Program-made: the position numbers and the translations under genes | NCBI RefSeq assembly: GCF_036850765.1 | Contig: NC_089490.1 | Coordinates: 105,394,574-105,458,573 of the forward strand | Source: Saccopteryx bilineata | Taxonomy: Eukaryota; Chordata; Mammalia; Chiroptera; Emballonuridae | DNA length: 64,000 nucleotides | Direction of reading: 5' to 3' | Notes under the pieces: model-generated | Database searches by the model: none | The model's input: only the letters and a program-made list of their open reading frames with translations | Told to the model about the DNA's origin: nothing | Shown: piece by piece, positions 1 through 11,861 of the stretch | How positions within the stretch are numbered: position 1 is the stretch's first letter | Layout: each line of letters opens with the position of its first letter

Positions 1-62
1 GAGTAAAGGTTAAGAACTTAGAATTTGGACTTCAACCCCATAAGATCCCAGACACAGAAACT
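1..62 (+). CDS. TDG: TDG coding exon, window-truncated at its 5' end
   Basis: The first two bases finish a codon begun outside the window. The frame then reads [20 protein letters not shown] and meets a GTAAGT donor at 63. This belongs to the end of the uracil-DNA-glycosylase-like fold. Confidence 0.93.
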
Positions 63-3000
63 GTAAGTCCTTAAGATTACTTTTGTAAATCAGCTTAATA
101 TGAATTTTTTTTCCATCTAGTTTGCCCTTTTTATTTGTTCTATCCATTGTAATTTATGCCATAAAAAACTGCTGTATTTTGTTGAATGATGTCTATATAC
201 CAACTTGCACTAATAGTTATAAATTAACTTAGATACTGATACAGTTTTATTAGAAAAAGAAACATCAGGCAGGTGTTTGTCCATTGGTGTTCTGTTTTGG
301 CTAAATATTGAGAGGAGCTGGCTCACATACAACATTCAAAATATACTGAATGGCGTATTCTTATCAAATTCAAGTGAGTTGTCCCTTACATTCAGTTGTG
401 AAACAGACAGATAATATAGACATCCCGATTAGTAAAACTCTCATTGCCCTGCTTGTATATATTAGCCCACTTTTGTTTGAGAGCCTTATAAATAGTACAG
501 CCCAGTTGCAGACACAGCCAGCCAATATGACCGGCACTTGGTACTATTGTCTGTACACAAAGGAATCATGGAATAACAGTGGTTTTTAAACTAGGTCGTT
601 CCTGTAGAGCCTCTGCAGACATTTGGTTTGAATTTGCTTCAATATAATTTTAAGTTTCATTTACGATTTTTAAAAAAATCAACACACGTGCAGACTCATG
701 CATTACAGCATTTTGAATGATAAGGAGCTGGTGTGCTGACAGGTTCTTGTGGAGAGCTCAGAATATAGTTTCAGACACCTATGTATATTTGAACTTCTAT
801 TTAAATTTCTTCTGTTTTTTTGTTGTTGTTTTTTTGTATTTTTTCTGAAGTTAGAAATGGGGAGGCAGTCAGACAGAGTCCCGCATGCACCCGACCAGGA
901 TCCACCGGGCACACCCACCAGGGGGCAATGCTCTGTTGCAACCAGAGCCATTCTAGCGCCTGAGGCAGAGGCCACAGAGCCATCCTCAGCGCCTGGGCCA
1001 ACTTTGCTCCAATGAAGCCTTGGCTGCAGGAGGGGAAGAGAGAGACAGAGAGGAAGGAGAGGGAGAGGGATGGAGAAACAGATGGGTGCTTCTCCTGTGT
1101 GCCCTGGCCGGGAATCGAACCCGGGACTCCTGCAAGCCAGGCTGACACTTTACAACTGAGCCAACCGGCCAGGGCCGAATTTCTTCTGTTTTTACCTTCT
1201 TATATATATGTGATTGATAAAGTATGTTATAGCACTGATCTTTCTTTAAACTGAGGCCTACCCTCGTCCACCTGGGTAAAACGTACATGTGAGTCTACCG
1301 CTTCCTACTGAGTGCTGTGTTTCTGTCCCCAGTGCCAGACGGGCTCAGGTATGTGAGCCTCATGGACATGTGATCACAGTAATGCTGTAGTGAGTGCACT
1401 TAAATCATAGCCCGTTAGGTAGTTTTAGCTCTTACAATAAGCTGTGAATACATTAATTTTAAAAATTTTACTCTTTATCATGAAATATTCAGTTATTGAT
1501 AAGATTACTGATTCAGCTTTGAAACAAAAATGTCTATTTTTTCAGATTTCTGGATCACTTAAATGGAAAGATATATTGAGATTGGAAACTGCTCTTACAA
1601 AACATGGTAGCATTTGTACCTACATATTAATGCTTCATAAACAAAACAAAATAAGTAAATAATATATTTTCTTCTGTAATGCATGGCAAGGAGGCCAATT
1701 TAGAAATCACAAAAATTATAATTGGAAATTCCATTATCTAGCAGTCTCACTCTTTTATATATGAGATATAATATTTTCTATTTTGTTGTGTTTTGTGAGG
1801 GACAGTTTGTTACCATCACCCAAAATTATGTGCAAATGTCTTTCTCCCCACCCATTCTACTTGTAGGAATTTATCCAACAGAAACACACACACGTATTCT
1901 AAATTAAATATGTACAAGGTTTTTCACAGCTTTCAGTATTAAAAGATTGGAAACAACCTTCATGCCCTCATTTGGTGGGCTCTGGTTAAGTGAATATGAA
2001 AAGCACTACACGTTTATAAAAGTGGCAGAAGCGCTTTTTACTCTGATACAGAATGATCTCAAAAGCAAGGTGCAGGATGGAGAATAAAGCATGTTACCAT
2101 TTGTGCGTGTTTTAAAAGGGGTGAGCGAGAATATTTATTCAGACATTTGATTTTATAGTCATGAACTACCTCTGCGACCAGCAGCCTTGATTGCCCTTGG
2201 GAAAGAGAGCTTGGTGGATGGAGACAGAACTGGGAGGGAAAGCTGAATTATAAACTTACCTGCCCTTTTCTGCCTTTGCAATTGTGAGCCACATATTTAC
2301 TATTGAAAATAAAAGACTGTTAATTGATGGATGAACATGGTGTGTAGAAGAGGAAGCCCCACTGTTTTTGATTTATTAACTTTGTAATATGTAAATATTA
2401 CAAATTTGAATTCAAACTATTTTTATTGATTTTGCATATATTGCTGTATGGTAAGTCACGTTATTAACTCAAGAAAGACAAGTTTTGCCTGACCAGGCGG
2501 TGGCGCAGTGGATAGAGCGTCAGACTGGGATGCGGAAGACCCAGGTACGAGACCCGAGGTCACCAGCTTGAGCGTGGGCTCATCTGGTTTGAGCAAAAAA
2601 AAATTTACCAGCTTGGACCCAAGGTCACTGGCTCAAGCAAGGGGTTACTCGGTTCGCTGAAGGCCCATAGTCAAGGCATATATGAGAAAGCAATCAATGA
2701 ACAACTAAACTAAGGTGTCTCAATGCGCAATGAAAAACTAATGATTGATGCTTCTCATCTCTCTGTCCCTGTCTATCCCTTAATCTGACTCTCTCTCTGT
2801 CTCTAAAAAAAAAAAAAAAAAAAGAAAGAAAAGTTTTCTAGTCTCAATAGGAATTCAGTAGAATGATAAGAGTTCTGTAACTATAACATCTTTTGGTTCT
2901 AGCTCTGCTATGTTATGCCATCGTCCAGTGCGAGATGTGCTCAGTTTCCTCGAGCCCAGGACAAAGTTCATTACTACATTAAGCTGAAAGACTTAAGAGA

Positions 3001-4173
3001 TCAGTTGAAAGGCATTGAACAGAACACAGACATTCAAGAGGTTCAATATACATTTGACCTGCAGCTTGCCCAAGGTGTGTCACTGTTATCACTCCTTGTT
3101 TTCATTTCCTGTATATATATACGCTACAGAAAGTAAGTTGCTGTTTCAAAAGCAGGAAAAAAGAAAGTTATATTTGCAGCCAGAGTGCTCTGATAATGAA
3201 TATTATTCACTGTTAAAATCTCCTTTTACTGGGATCTTCCATTTAAGCTGGTGTTCCTACAGATGTTGAGGATATTAGAAACATTGTAACTCACCTAAAA
3301 GTAAATCTTATAGGCTTTAACAGTTCTTATGAGTTAAGGTAGTATATGTTATGAAGAGTGCTAAAGAGTGTATGTAACAAAAGATGTATCTCAGTATAGA
3401 GGAACATTCAAGGAAAAGATTTCATCATGATTTCTGAGTAAAGCTATTTTTTTAAATGATTATACTAAATCAGTTTTAAATCCCTTTCACCCTTCTCACA
3501 GAGGATGCAAAGAAGATGGCTGTTAAGGAAGAAAAATACGACCCGGGCTATGAAGCAGCATATGGTGGTGCTTATGGGGCCGGTCCATGCCACAGTGAGC
3601 CTTGCAGCTTCTCCTCAAACGGGCTCGGTATGTCCCCCTCCCTATGCTTGTTCTTTCAAAGACTTGCTTTTGTAAGGATTGGGGCGAGGGACTCTTTTAA
3701 AAATAGTACATTATTGAAGAATGCAAATATAATGTAAAAATCCATTTTGTGACAGAGAAAACTTGATAGTTATTTAATGTTTAACTATGCAAACTTACAA
3801 CTCATTTTCTTTAAGTCATTAATTAACTTGAATAAGTCATCTGGGTTGCATTTTCCTCTGAATAACAAGTGAGGATTTCTTTGTTCAGTATCTGAAAATA
3901 GGACAGAAACTTATCATTGTATTCAAGAAGCTTGCTTAAATATCTTAACAGTTCTCCTTCGCTGGACAGTTAAATTCTCCTAATTTGATCATTTAAAGCT
4001 TTTAAATGGGATAAACTGACATTCTTCCCCCTGCCCCAGCAGCTGACGGTGGACAACCAACCTTCAGTGATGTTCCAAATGGGCAGTGGATGAGCCCGTC
4101 GTTTACAGACCAGATTCCTTCTTTTACTAATCACTGTGGGACACAAGAACAGGAGGAAGGAAACCAAGCTTAA
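1..4173 (+). CDS. TDG: Thymine DNA glycosylase, C-terminal part (partial gene)
   Basis: TDG removes thymine or uracil from G:T/G:U mismatches and excises 5-formyl- and 5-carboxylcytosine, acting in the nucleus in base excision repair and active DNA demethylation. Coding segments are 1-62, 2903-3074, 3502-3627 and 4040-4173, all with GT-AG introns and matching phases. They give about 163 residues, against 410 for the whole human protein. The second segment carries the [10 protein letters not shown] loop of the catalytic domain, whose Arg in known structures fills the space left by the flipped base. The third carries VKEE, the known SUMO acceptor context, and the segment before it holds the IQEV stretch that matches the SUMO-interacting region. 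The end is [14 protein letters not shown] then TAA. The catalytic Asn and N-terminal half lie upstream of the window. Identification is by recalled similarity to human TDG and is very secure. Confidence 0.97.
820..1177 (-). mobile_element. tRNA-derived SINE, family A (long form)
   Basis: Minus orientation. The tRNA-like head ends GCCAACCGGCCAGGGC. It is flanked by a perfect 16-bp duplication AATTTCTTCTGTTTTT (804-819 and 1178-1193). It carries a CTCF-like motif at 912-930. Confidence 0.85.
1880..2170 (+). mobile_element. Old L1/HAL1 3'-end fragment
   Basis: Sequence such as TTGGAAACAACCTTCATG followed by a decayed GTTAAGTGAATATG and AGAATGATCTCAAAAGCAAG matches the familiar 3' region of ancient L1/HAL1 elements. 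Boundaries are approximate. Confidence 0.5.
2487..2821 (+). mobile_element. tRNA-derived SINE, family B
   Basis: Starts GCCTGACCAGGCGGTGGCGC and ends in a CT-rich stretch and poly(A). Flanking duplications AAGAAAGACAAGTTTT (2471-2486) and AAGAAAGAAAAGTTTT (2822-2837) differ at one base. Confidence 0.88.
2903..3074 (+). CDS. TDG: TDG coding exon with the Arg-loop of the active site
   Basis: It begins after TCTAG and ends CAA-G before GTGTGT. It reads [20 protein letters not shown], then [15 protein letters not shown] and a tail containing [14 protein letters not shown]. The SSSAR segment is the DNA-intercalating loop of TDG. The final single G combines with AG of the next exon to give Glu. 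Confidence 0.95.
3502..3627 (+). CDS. TDG: TDG coding exon with SUMOylation motif
   Basis: The acceptor is CTCACAG and the donor is CTCG|GTATGT. The translation begins [24 protein letters not shown] fits the psi-K-x-E consensus and corresponds to the single SUMO site known in TDG, whose modification releases the enzyme from its abasic product. Confidence 0.94.
4040..4173 (+). CDS. TDG: TDG terminal coding exon
   Basis: It follows CTGCCCCAG and reads [18 protein letters not shown], then [15 protein letters not shown], ending at TAA 4171-4173. The first dozen residues differ clearly from the human protein, while the NGQWM to [10 protein letters not shown] part is conserved. The acceptor is a CAGCAG doublet, so a start 3 nt later would remove one Ala. 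Confidence 0.9.
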
Positions 4174-5945
4174 GAACGGTGTGTCTCAGTTCTGCTCAAA
4201 CACTGCAGTTTTAATGCAGTTGACAAGAAGTGGCCCTCGGTTTGCTAACTGAAGTATTTTATTCGTGTTTTACTCTGGTGATGTAATAATCATAGTACAC
4301 AGTTGTGTGGTAGAATCAACTGTATAAACCTGAGTAGTTTGGAAGGAAAATGTAGGATTTTTTATATGAGTTTTTGTATTTGAATTAACCATCATTCCAG
4401 CATTTTTATAAAGCCTTTTTCCTTTATGAAGAAATTGATATTCTTTTGAGAGTCACTTTGAAGCTGCGATGTTAAAATGCAACAGTCTAAATATTAAAAT
4501 TTGATTAACTGTGCATAAATCTAGGTATACCATATCCCTTTTATGCCTAAGAAGGGCATGCTAATCATAAGAATTACCACTGGTAAAGAGGCAGAGAAGT
4601 TGATTTCCATGGGAAGTTACGCCTCAGTGGACTCATGTTCACACTCAGCCCTCTTTACGAGTGGTGATCGTTTGTGAGAGTTGCTTATTAGAACGAGTGT
4701 AGAGTGTGGCCTTGCAGCCACAAGACGAACCTGCCTTACCTGCCAGGACCTTGAGCCCTGGCTTTGGCCTCCTCACCCCTGTGTGTTAATCCTCTCATAG
4801 GCAGGACTATTCTGCTGGGATGGTGGGCTCCAGAGAATGCAGTACACCTTTTAAATTTTGTTACTTAATCTGTGTTTTACTTGAGAGACAAGTGTATTTG
4901 ATAGGAAAGGAATTGAACTTCTCTCTCAGTATCTGTCACCATTCGAATTTTATCCTCATTGGTTTTAAGAATGTTACATGGAAAGTGATGAGAAATGAAC
5001 TTTCAGGCTGAGCAACTAGATGCTAGAGGTGTTCGATAATCTTATTTAAACTGGTGCTCTATGTACATGAGATGTACTAATATAAATAATACAGAATTTT
5101 TCTTGTTAAATCTAATAAGCCAGTAATTAAAAATATTATTTCTCTACACTTTGTTATTTGTTACTGTGGACTAAGTTAACCTTATGACAAGGTTAGTTTG
5201 AAGTAACGTACCTTTGTGACTTTCCAATGCATTTTCCAAGGTGCTACAAATAGTCCAGATGGCTAGGCCTGGCAGATACCAGGCTGGGTGTTTGGTAATG
5301 CCATTTGCATTTTCTCCTGATCACTTCAACCCAAGGAGCATGCTTTTTAGTATGAAAATATTTATCAGATGTTTGTTTTTCTTTTCTAAAAGATTGTATG
5401 GCTTGTTCATTTTTATATAATAAGAGAAACAAATCCTTGTGAATCTTAACATATTTTTTAGCTGTGGCTGTGATGGATTTTATTTTTCCTTTAGTCTAGC
5501 GTGAGCTGTGTAAAAGTCATTCATGTTATTTAAATCATGTACTGTACTGCTGTTTACATGGATGTTTTATGCGGGTGCTTTGAAATGCCTTGCATCAGGG
5601 ATTAGGGACAATTGAATTTTCATGCGCCTATGTAAAGCATGTAACTAGGTATTGCTTTGGTCTATAATAATTTGTAGCCTTACAATAGATTTTTCTTTTT
5701 TAATTTAAGTGGAGAAAATACCTTTTAAATTATGGACACTCATTAGAAAATGGGTTTGAGGATTTTCCAAGCAAACAACAATGGTGTTTTTCATTACGTA
5801 TGACAAATGAGTAGTAAATGTTGATATATTATATATCCTATACATGACAATATGAGACTTTTTCATTAAATAATATTGAAAAAGTTTTTACATTCATTTA
5901 AAAGTCTGATGGTTTTTACAATAAAAAAGATTAAGAATGATTATC
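4174..5945 (+). other. TDG: TDG 3' untranslated region
   Basis: About 1.75 kb of AT-rich sequence follows the stop with no coding exon and almost no interspersed repeat, as expected for a constrained 3'UTR of roughly human length. A minus-oriented SINE begins just after it (5964). Confidence 0.75.
5920..5925 (+). terminator. TDG: TDG poly(A) signal AATAAA
   Basis: AATAAA sits in GGTTTTTACAATAAAAAAGA, about 1.75 kb after the TDG stop. Cleavage would fall near 5940, immediately before the SINE. No other AATAAA lies as well placed. Confidence 0.65.
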
Positions 5946-5963
5946 CTTAAGTTGCAGGCTTTT

Positions 5964-6333
5964 TTTAAAAAAATTTTTATTTTATCTTATTTTACAGAGA
6001 CACAGAGAGAGAGAGTCAGAGAGAGGGATAGACAGGGATAGACAGACAGGAACCGAGAGATGAGAAGCATCAATCATTAGTTTTTTGTTGCGCATTGCAA
6101 CACCTTAGTTGTTCATTGATTGCTTTCTCATATGTGCCTTGACCGCAGGCCTTCAGCAGACTGAGTACCCCTTGCTTGAGCCAGCGACCTTGGGCTCAAG
6201 CTGGTGAGCCTTGCTCAAACCAGATGAGCCCACTCTCAAGCTGGCGACCTCGGGGTCTCGAACCTGGGTCTTCCACATCCCAGTCCGCATCCCAGTCCAA
6301 CGCTCTATCCACTGCACCACCGCCTGGTCAGGC
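5964..6333 (-). mobile_element. tRNA-derived SINE, family B
   Basis: Minus orientation with an 11-bp duplication TGCAGGCTTTT at 5953-5963 and 6334-6344. It lies between the 3' ends of TDG and GLT8D2. Confidence 0.88.
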
Positions 6334-6455
6334 TGCAGGCTTTTCTGTAGCAATACTTACTGGTATTTTTTTCTCCTTTAAACCTAAGATCAGTTTATCT
6401 TCTATTTAACATACAGAATACTATATATAATGAAAATCATTGAAAATCTATGACT

Positions 6456-6461
6456 TTTATT
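6456..6461 (-). terminator. GLT8D2: Candidate GLT8D2 poly(A) signal
   Basis: TTTATT on the plus strand reads AATAAA on the minus strand, about 600 bp after the GLT8D2 stop. It would leave roughly 500 bp, mostly one SINE, between the TDG and GLT8D2 3' ends. Confidence 0.4.
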
Positions 6462-6554
6462 TTTTTCAGACATTTATGTTTTAAAGGTAATATGAAAGAT
6501 AGAACTGGCAACTATTAAAAAATACCTTCATGTGAAAAATACATTTAGAATTTT

Positions 6555-6756
6555 TTTTGTTTTAAATTGTTTATTTATTGATTTTAGAGAGAGAAAAGAA
6601 GGGAGGGAGAGAGAGAAAGAGAAACATTGATTTGTTGTTCCACTTTTTTATGCATTCATTGATTGGTTCTTGGATGGGCCCTGACTGGGAATCAAATCTG
6701 CAACCTTGGCATATTGGGACAGTGCTCTGATCAACTGAGCTACCTGGCCAGGCTAG
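6555..6756 (-). mobile_element. tRNA-derived SINE, older family D
   Basis: Minus orientation. It ends with a decayed tRNA-like head GATCAACTGAGCTACCTGGC. It lies in the probable GLT8D2 3'UTR. Confidence 0.75.
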
Positions 6757-7057
6757 ACATTTTTTTTTTAATTTTAGATATGATTGTCACTGAGTTAAGC
6801 AAACCTAGATGGGTATCTTTCTTTCCAACGATATATTCACTCACATGATCTTGATTTCCATAATTACCACTTGTTCTTAAGGAAGTAAATCAACACCTAT
6901 GTGATCCAAGGTACTGTCTGCACACTGTATGTCTTGGTTTTTTATATTGTGGATGATGGGTATCAAAGATGCTGTCCATAATGAATGATGTTATACCAGG
7001 CTACAAACAGACAATTCCACCTTTTTATACAGAAAACGTTTAAAATGTCAAGTCATA

Positions 7058-7230
7058 TTAGCTGTCATGGTGATTGAGTTTAAATATCCCTGCAGGGTCA
7101 GGAACAAACCAGCTTTCCCATAAGTCGTTGTGAACACTAGGGAAGTCCCAAGGTTTGTGTCTTCCATTCCAGTGAAGTAATTTTGCTTCTTGCAGAAAAT
7201 GCTCCGAATATCTGGTATCTGGATTCCAGC
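7058..7230 (-). CDS. GLT8D2: GLT8D2 terminal coding exon
   Basis: After an AATAAAG acceptor it encodes GWNPDTRYSEHFLQEAKLL, HWNGRHKPWDFPSVHNDL and WESWFVPDPAGIFKLNHHDS, then TAA (7058-7060). HWNGRHKPW is the conserved GT8 C-terminal motif. Confidence 0.96.
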
Positions 7231-9031
7231 CTTTATTGTGTTTAAAGAAAAATAATAGGCTTTTTAGAAAATAAAAATTTTGTATAAATATATTAAAAAT
7301 TGAATATAGGTTCATTATAAAAAAGTAAAAACTAAACAAATCAGAAGGTATACAATGAAGAGCTTACCACCCGCCCTAAATCTCCAAAAAACATGGTTTG
7401 AGTTTCTCATGAAATCCTTTCAGTAATACTCTACCTGGATACCAGTGTGTATGTAAGTATGTGTATATATTTATTATGTAGTTGTGTATATATATACACA
7501 CACATATTATATATGATTTTTAAAATTTATTTGTAACTTGTCTTTTAAAATTACCCTTTGGAAGATTTTCACAGTAGCACATGTAGATTTACTGAATTAT
7601 TTTTAATGACTACATAGAATGTATATATGATTATTTAACAAGAACCTTATTAAGGACATTTAGGTTGTTTCTATCTTCCACTAGAATAAACAGCCTGCTA
7701 AGCATGAGGGGCAAGCATAGGTTTATAGCTGTGCATATGCAAAACAGAGTTTATCCGTGTATTATTCATTAATTACCGTATTTTCCATCCGAACCACTAT
7801 ATATCTGTAGGATAAAAATCTTGTAGGTGGAATTGCTAGACTGAAGGGTGTGTGCTTTTTAATGTTGGATAAGAGATTGCCAAATTGTCCTCAAGAGAAC
7901 TTGTAACAGTTTCCCTCCCACCCAGCGCTCATCACAGTTCTTGTTTTTCTACAATTTCCCATAGTATGACAACATTTTCTTTTAAACAGTCTCACTTTTA
8001 CTATGTGAAATGTGACTAAGATCCACTTTTTAACCAACTGCTATTTCCATTTGAATATTATTCCCCTCAGCAGTAATCACTTGGAGACTATATATTTGCC
8101 CGAGTATTACATTACTCAGGATATTTTTAAAATATCTCTTCCAGAAGTACATTAAGATCTTGCGAGGGCAAATTTTTTTTCCTTCTGGTTCTTTTTTCTT
8201 TAAATAGGTAGTTTATTGTCACAATATTTAAATTAACTATTGTTACCATAGATACCTTTTTTATTTATAAATTTAATTAGGTGACATTGATCAATAAGAG
8301 TATATAGGTTTCAAGTAAACATTTCTATAGCATTTGAACTGTTGATTGCATTGTGTGTCCATTACCCAAAGTCAAATCATTTTCTGTCACCATATATTTA
8401 TTCCTGTTTACTCCCCTCTCTCCCACACCCCTCCCCTAAATATTTTTTTTTGGTTTATTTTATTGATTTGAGAGAGAGAGATAGACGGGAACATCAATTT
8501 GTTCCTATGTGCCCTGACTGGGGATTGAACCAGCAACCTCTATGCTTCAGGACCATGTTCTAACCAACCAAAACCACCCAGCCAGGGCTAAATATTTTTT
8601 TCCCCCTAATGTGTTAAATATTTTGTTCTAAGAAAGGGAATTTGAGATTTTTGGAAAACACCCAAAAGTCCGTTGAGTAAAGAGAGAGTGAATAGCTAGG
8701 ATGTTACTCTAGTTTAACATACAAGAAAAAAACCAAAAACCTGTCTTCTTTTATTCATAAATATAGTACAAAGGCAGTTCTAGAAGAGTAGGTCAGTGTT
8801 TCAGGCTCTCATGGCATAACTGGAATAATTACAACTTCCAAAGAATCTATACAAAAGAGATGTTCATGTGAGAAGCCGCACCATCTAGGACATCGTCTCT
8901 CAGCTCTGTGGCTGAAGGACTCTGCGGGGACTTGCAGTTTTGCTTTTAACTAAATATGTCCCATAACTTTTTGTTGTTGTTGTTGTTGTTTTAAAGATTT
9001 TATATATTCATTTTAGAGAGAGAAGACAGAG

Positions 9032-9062
<31 letters not shown>

Positions 9063-11817
9063 AGAGAGGGAGGAGCTGGAAGCATCAACTCCCATATGTA
9101 CCTTGACCAGGGAAGCCCAGGGTTTCAAACCGGCGACCTCAGTGTTCCAGGTCAATTCTTTTACCCACTGTGCCACCGCAGGTCAGGCTGTCCCATAACT
9201 TTTTAATATTTTAAACCTCCCTGTTTAGGCTCAAACTTAATACCCATTAGCATTCCATTGCTTTCTGCTTTCAGAACACTCTAAAATTAAGTTATTTTTC
9301 AAATGATCACTGTGTAGATTTACTTTGCAGACCATCCCTGATTCCAAAACCCTCATCCCAGAATAGGTTCTGTTCTGCAAAGAAAAATGACTTCTTTCCC
9401 TTGGGAAGAGTCTGCCCCTTTCTACCTGTCAATAAGTTAGCTATTTCATAAAATGTAACTCTGAGTCTCTATTCTGAGATCATAAACTGCTCTAGCCTTA
9501 TTGGGCTAAGTTCTGCACAGCTACACATTTTTTATAGACAGTCTACTTTCTTGGGGTTTTCTGCACATTCATTACATGGAAATGTTGATATTTGACCTAG
9601 CAATAAACTCAATAGAAATCAAATCGGATGGAACAATAGTTTCCTTAACTTTCCTGTCACTTTTATGTGCATACAGATGCTCAGGAAAATCAGGAAAGAT
9701 CCTGGTAATGAGGTGGCGGCAGCCTATACAGGATCACTAAGAGGAAACAGGAACCCAGCTTCCACAGTTTTGTCTTCTAAAAGGGAGAGGAAGGGAAATA
9801 CCACCATACAGAATTGTTCTCAGAATTAGAAGTAATGTTCACCTTAATCACCAGAACTTAGCCCAGTGCTTGGAAATGTAATGGGCACTTGGTCAATATA
9901 AGTGCATGAATCCATTGTCTGCAATACTAAAATAATTCCCAAATATCTGAAAACAAAAGGATTTAAAATAACTTCTTTGGCAGCAAAACATAGATCCCAC
10001 TCAGGGGTATTGCATAACATAACTATGTGGTACCATGTTACCTTTTTAAAATTCAAAACCCTTCTCAATTTCTAAACAGGTCTGGCTCAGTCATTTCAGC
10101 TAATGGGTTGTGGCCATGTGTGTGAGTGACGATGAATGTCTCTGTGCCTGGCTCTGTTCTAAGCAACTTACATGTGTTCAGTAATTTATTCTTTATACTT
10201 TATAAAGTTCTGTTACCTTCAGTTTACAAGTGAAGAAACTAAGGCACAGAGAGGTTAACTTGCCCAGGACCATAGGTAATAGCAGAGTTGGGATTATTAT
10301 ACCCTAGCCTGCACTCCTGTAGTGAAGAGGTGAATAAGAGACTGTTAAGGGGCCACATAGTATACCATCAGTAAACAACTTCTTTTCACAAAATACATTG
10401 CCAGCTATATAAATGCATTATAAGCCATTATGCTAATTCATCTGGTTTTGTGCACTGCAAGTGTGCAGTACAGGCGCGTGGAAAAGTTTTGACAGTAAAC
10501 GTCTTAACAATAAAGTTTAGTACCTGCTACACATATGCTGTCTATGCTAAGCCTGAGTTGAATTGCTTTTCATGAATTCCTAGAGACACACCTCTTGGGC
10601 CATTTTTATTAGCTGTATTTGCATATCTGCGCACTGAAGGTTAAATAATGTGTCCAAGGTAATTTCCAAGGTCCGCTGGAGAATTTGAATAGAGGAAGGT
10701 GATGCTATAGCACACTTCCCCCATCTTGGTGCTCACTGGATCTATAAAATGCACATTTGCATTATTTTTCTAAAGTACTTACCCAGGTGCCTTATATGCC
10801 ACAGTGGGTTGATTGTAGAGTATTTTCCATGAAACACAATCAGCATTGGGGAGGTGGCCACCCCCCCTCCCAGAGAGCTACTGTAGAGATTTTCCCTAAG
10901 AAAAGGAATAGAAAAATCAACATTGACCTGCAGCCCCATAGACTCAGATAAAGTAGAATCCAAAAGGTTTAAAGATGCAAGATAGTCTCTCACTATATAG
11001 TAAGACCATAGTCTTTCATTTGCTCCCAACTTTGTATTTTGAAAATTGTCAAACCTACACAAAATTTTAAGTAGAAAACCATGAGCTTCCATGTACTTCT
11101 CTAGTTTCACAAAGTATTGATATTTTACCATTTTAACTCTCAGGCATTTTTAAATAGGAAATATCAAATTCTTTTTTTTACATTTTTTTGTTTTTAAGAT
11201 TTTATTTATTCATTTTAAAGAGAAGTAAGAGAGAGAGAGAGAGAGAAGAGGGGGAGAAGCAGGAAGCATCAACTTCCATATGTGCCTTGACCAGTCAAGC
11301 CCAGGGTTTCGAACCGGCAACCTCAGTGTTCCAGGTCGATGCTTTATCCACTGCACCACCACAGGCCGGCCAGAAACATTCAATTCTTATCTTCTATTAT
11401 TTAGAATAAATTTATTTACAAATTTAAGATTTATTATGGTATTAAAAATATACTGGGAAAAAGAGCAGGAAAGAAAATACAATGACATGATCATAGTGGT
11501 TGTGTTATTAATTTCTATTTAAAACTTCAGTAATGAAAAATAAATTTTTAAAAATTCAACCCTAAGAAACAAAATTGATGTTATAAAATAATCCTTAATT
11601 AGAAATCTATGTAAGTCTGACCTGTGGTGGCACAGTGGATAAAGCATCAACCTGGAAGGCTGAGATCACGGATTTGAGGCCCTAGGCATGCCCAATCAAG
11701 GCACATACAAGAAGCAACTACCAGTTGATGCTTTTTGCTCCCCCCACCCCCTTTTCTCTTCTTCTCTCTAAAATCAATAAATAAAATATTTTTTTAACTT
11801 TATTTATTCATTTTTAG

Positions 11818-11861
<44 letters not shown>

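Larger units (their letters stand above)
63..2902. other. TDG intron
   Basis: It holds two SINEs (about 820-1176 and 2487-2821) and an old L1/HAL1 3' fragment near 1880-2170. The remainder is AT-rich sequence in which I see no exon or RNA gene. Confidence 0.8.
6440..7057 (-). other. GLT8D2: Probable GLT8D2 3' untranslated region
   Basis: The stretch runs from the stop codon to the first reasonable minus-strand poly(A) signal. It contains an old tRNA-type SINE (about 6555-6756). The end is inferred, not observed. Confidence 0.45.

Noticed and set aside
1444..1662. Possible extra TDG exon with open frame
   Set aside because: No homology to TDG. The next TDG exon joins directly from 62 to 2903 in frame.
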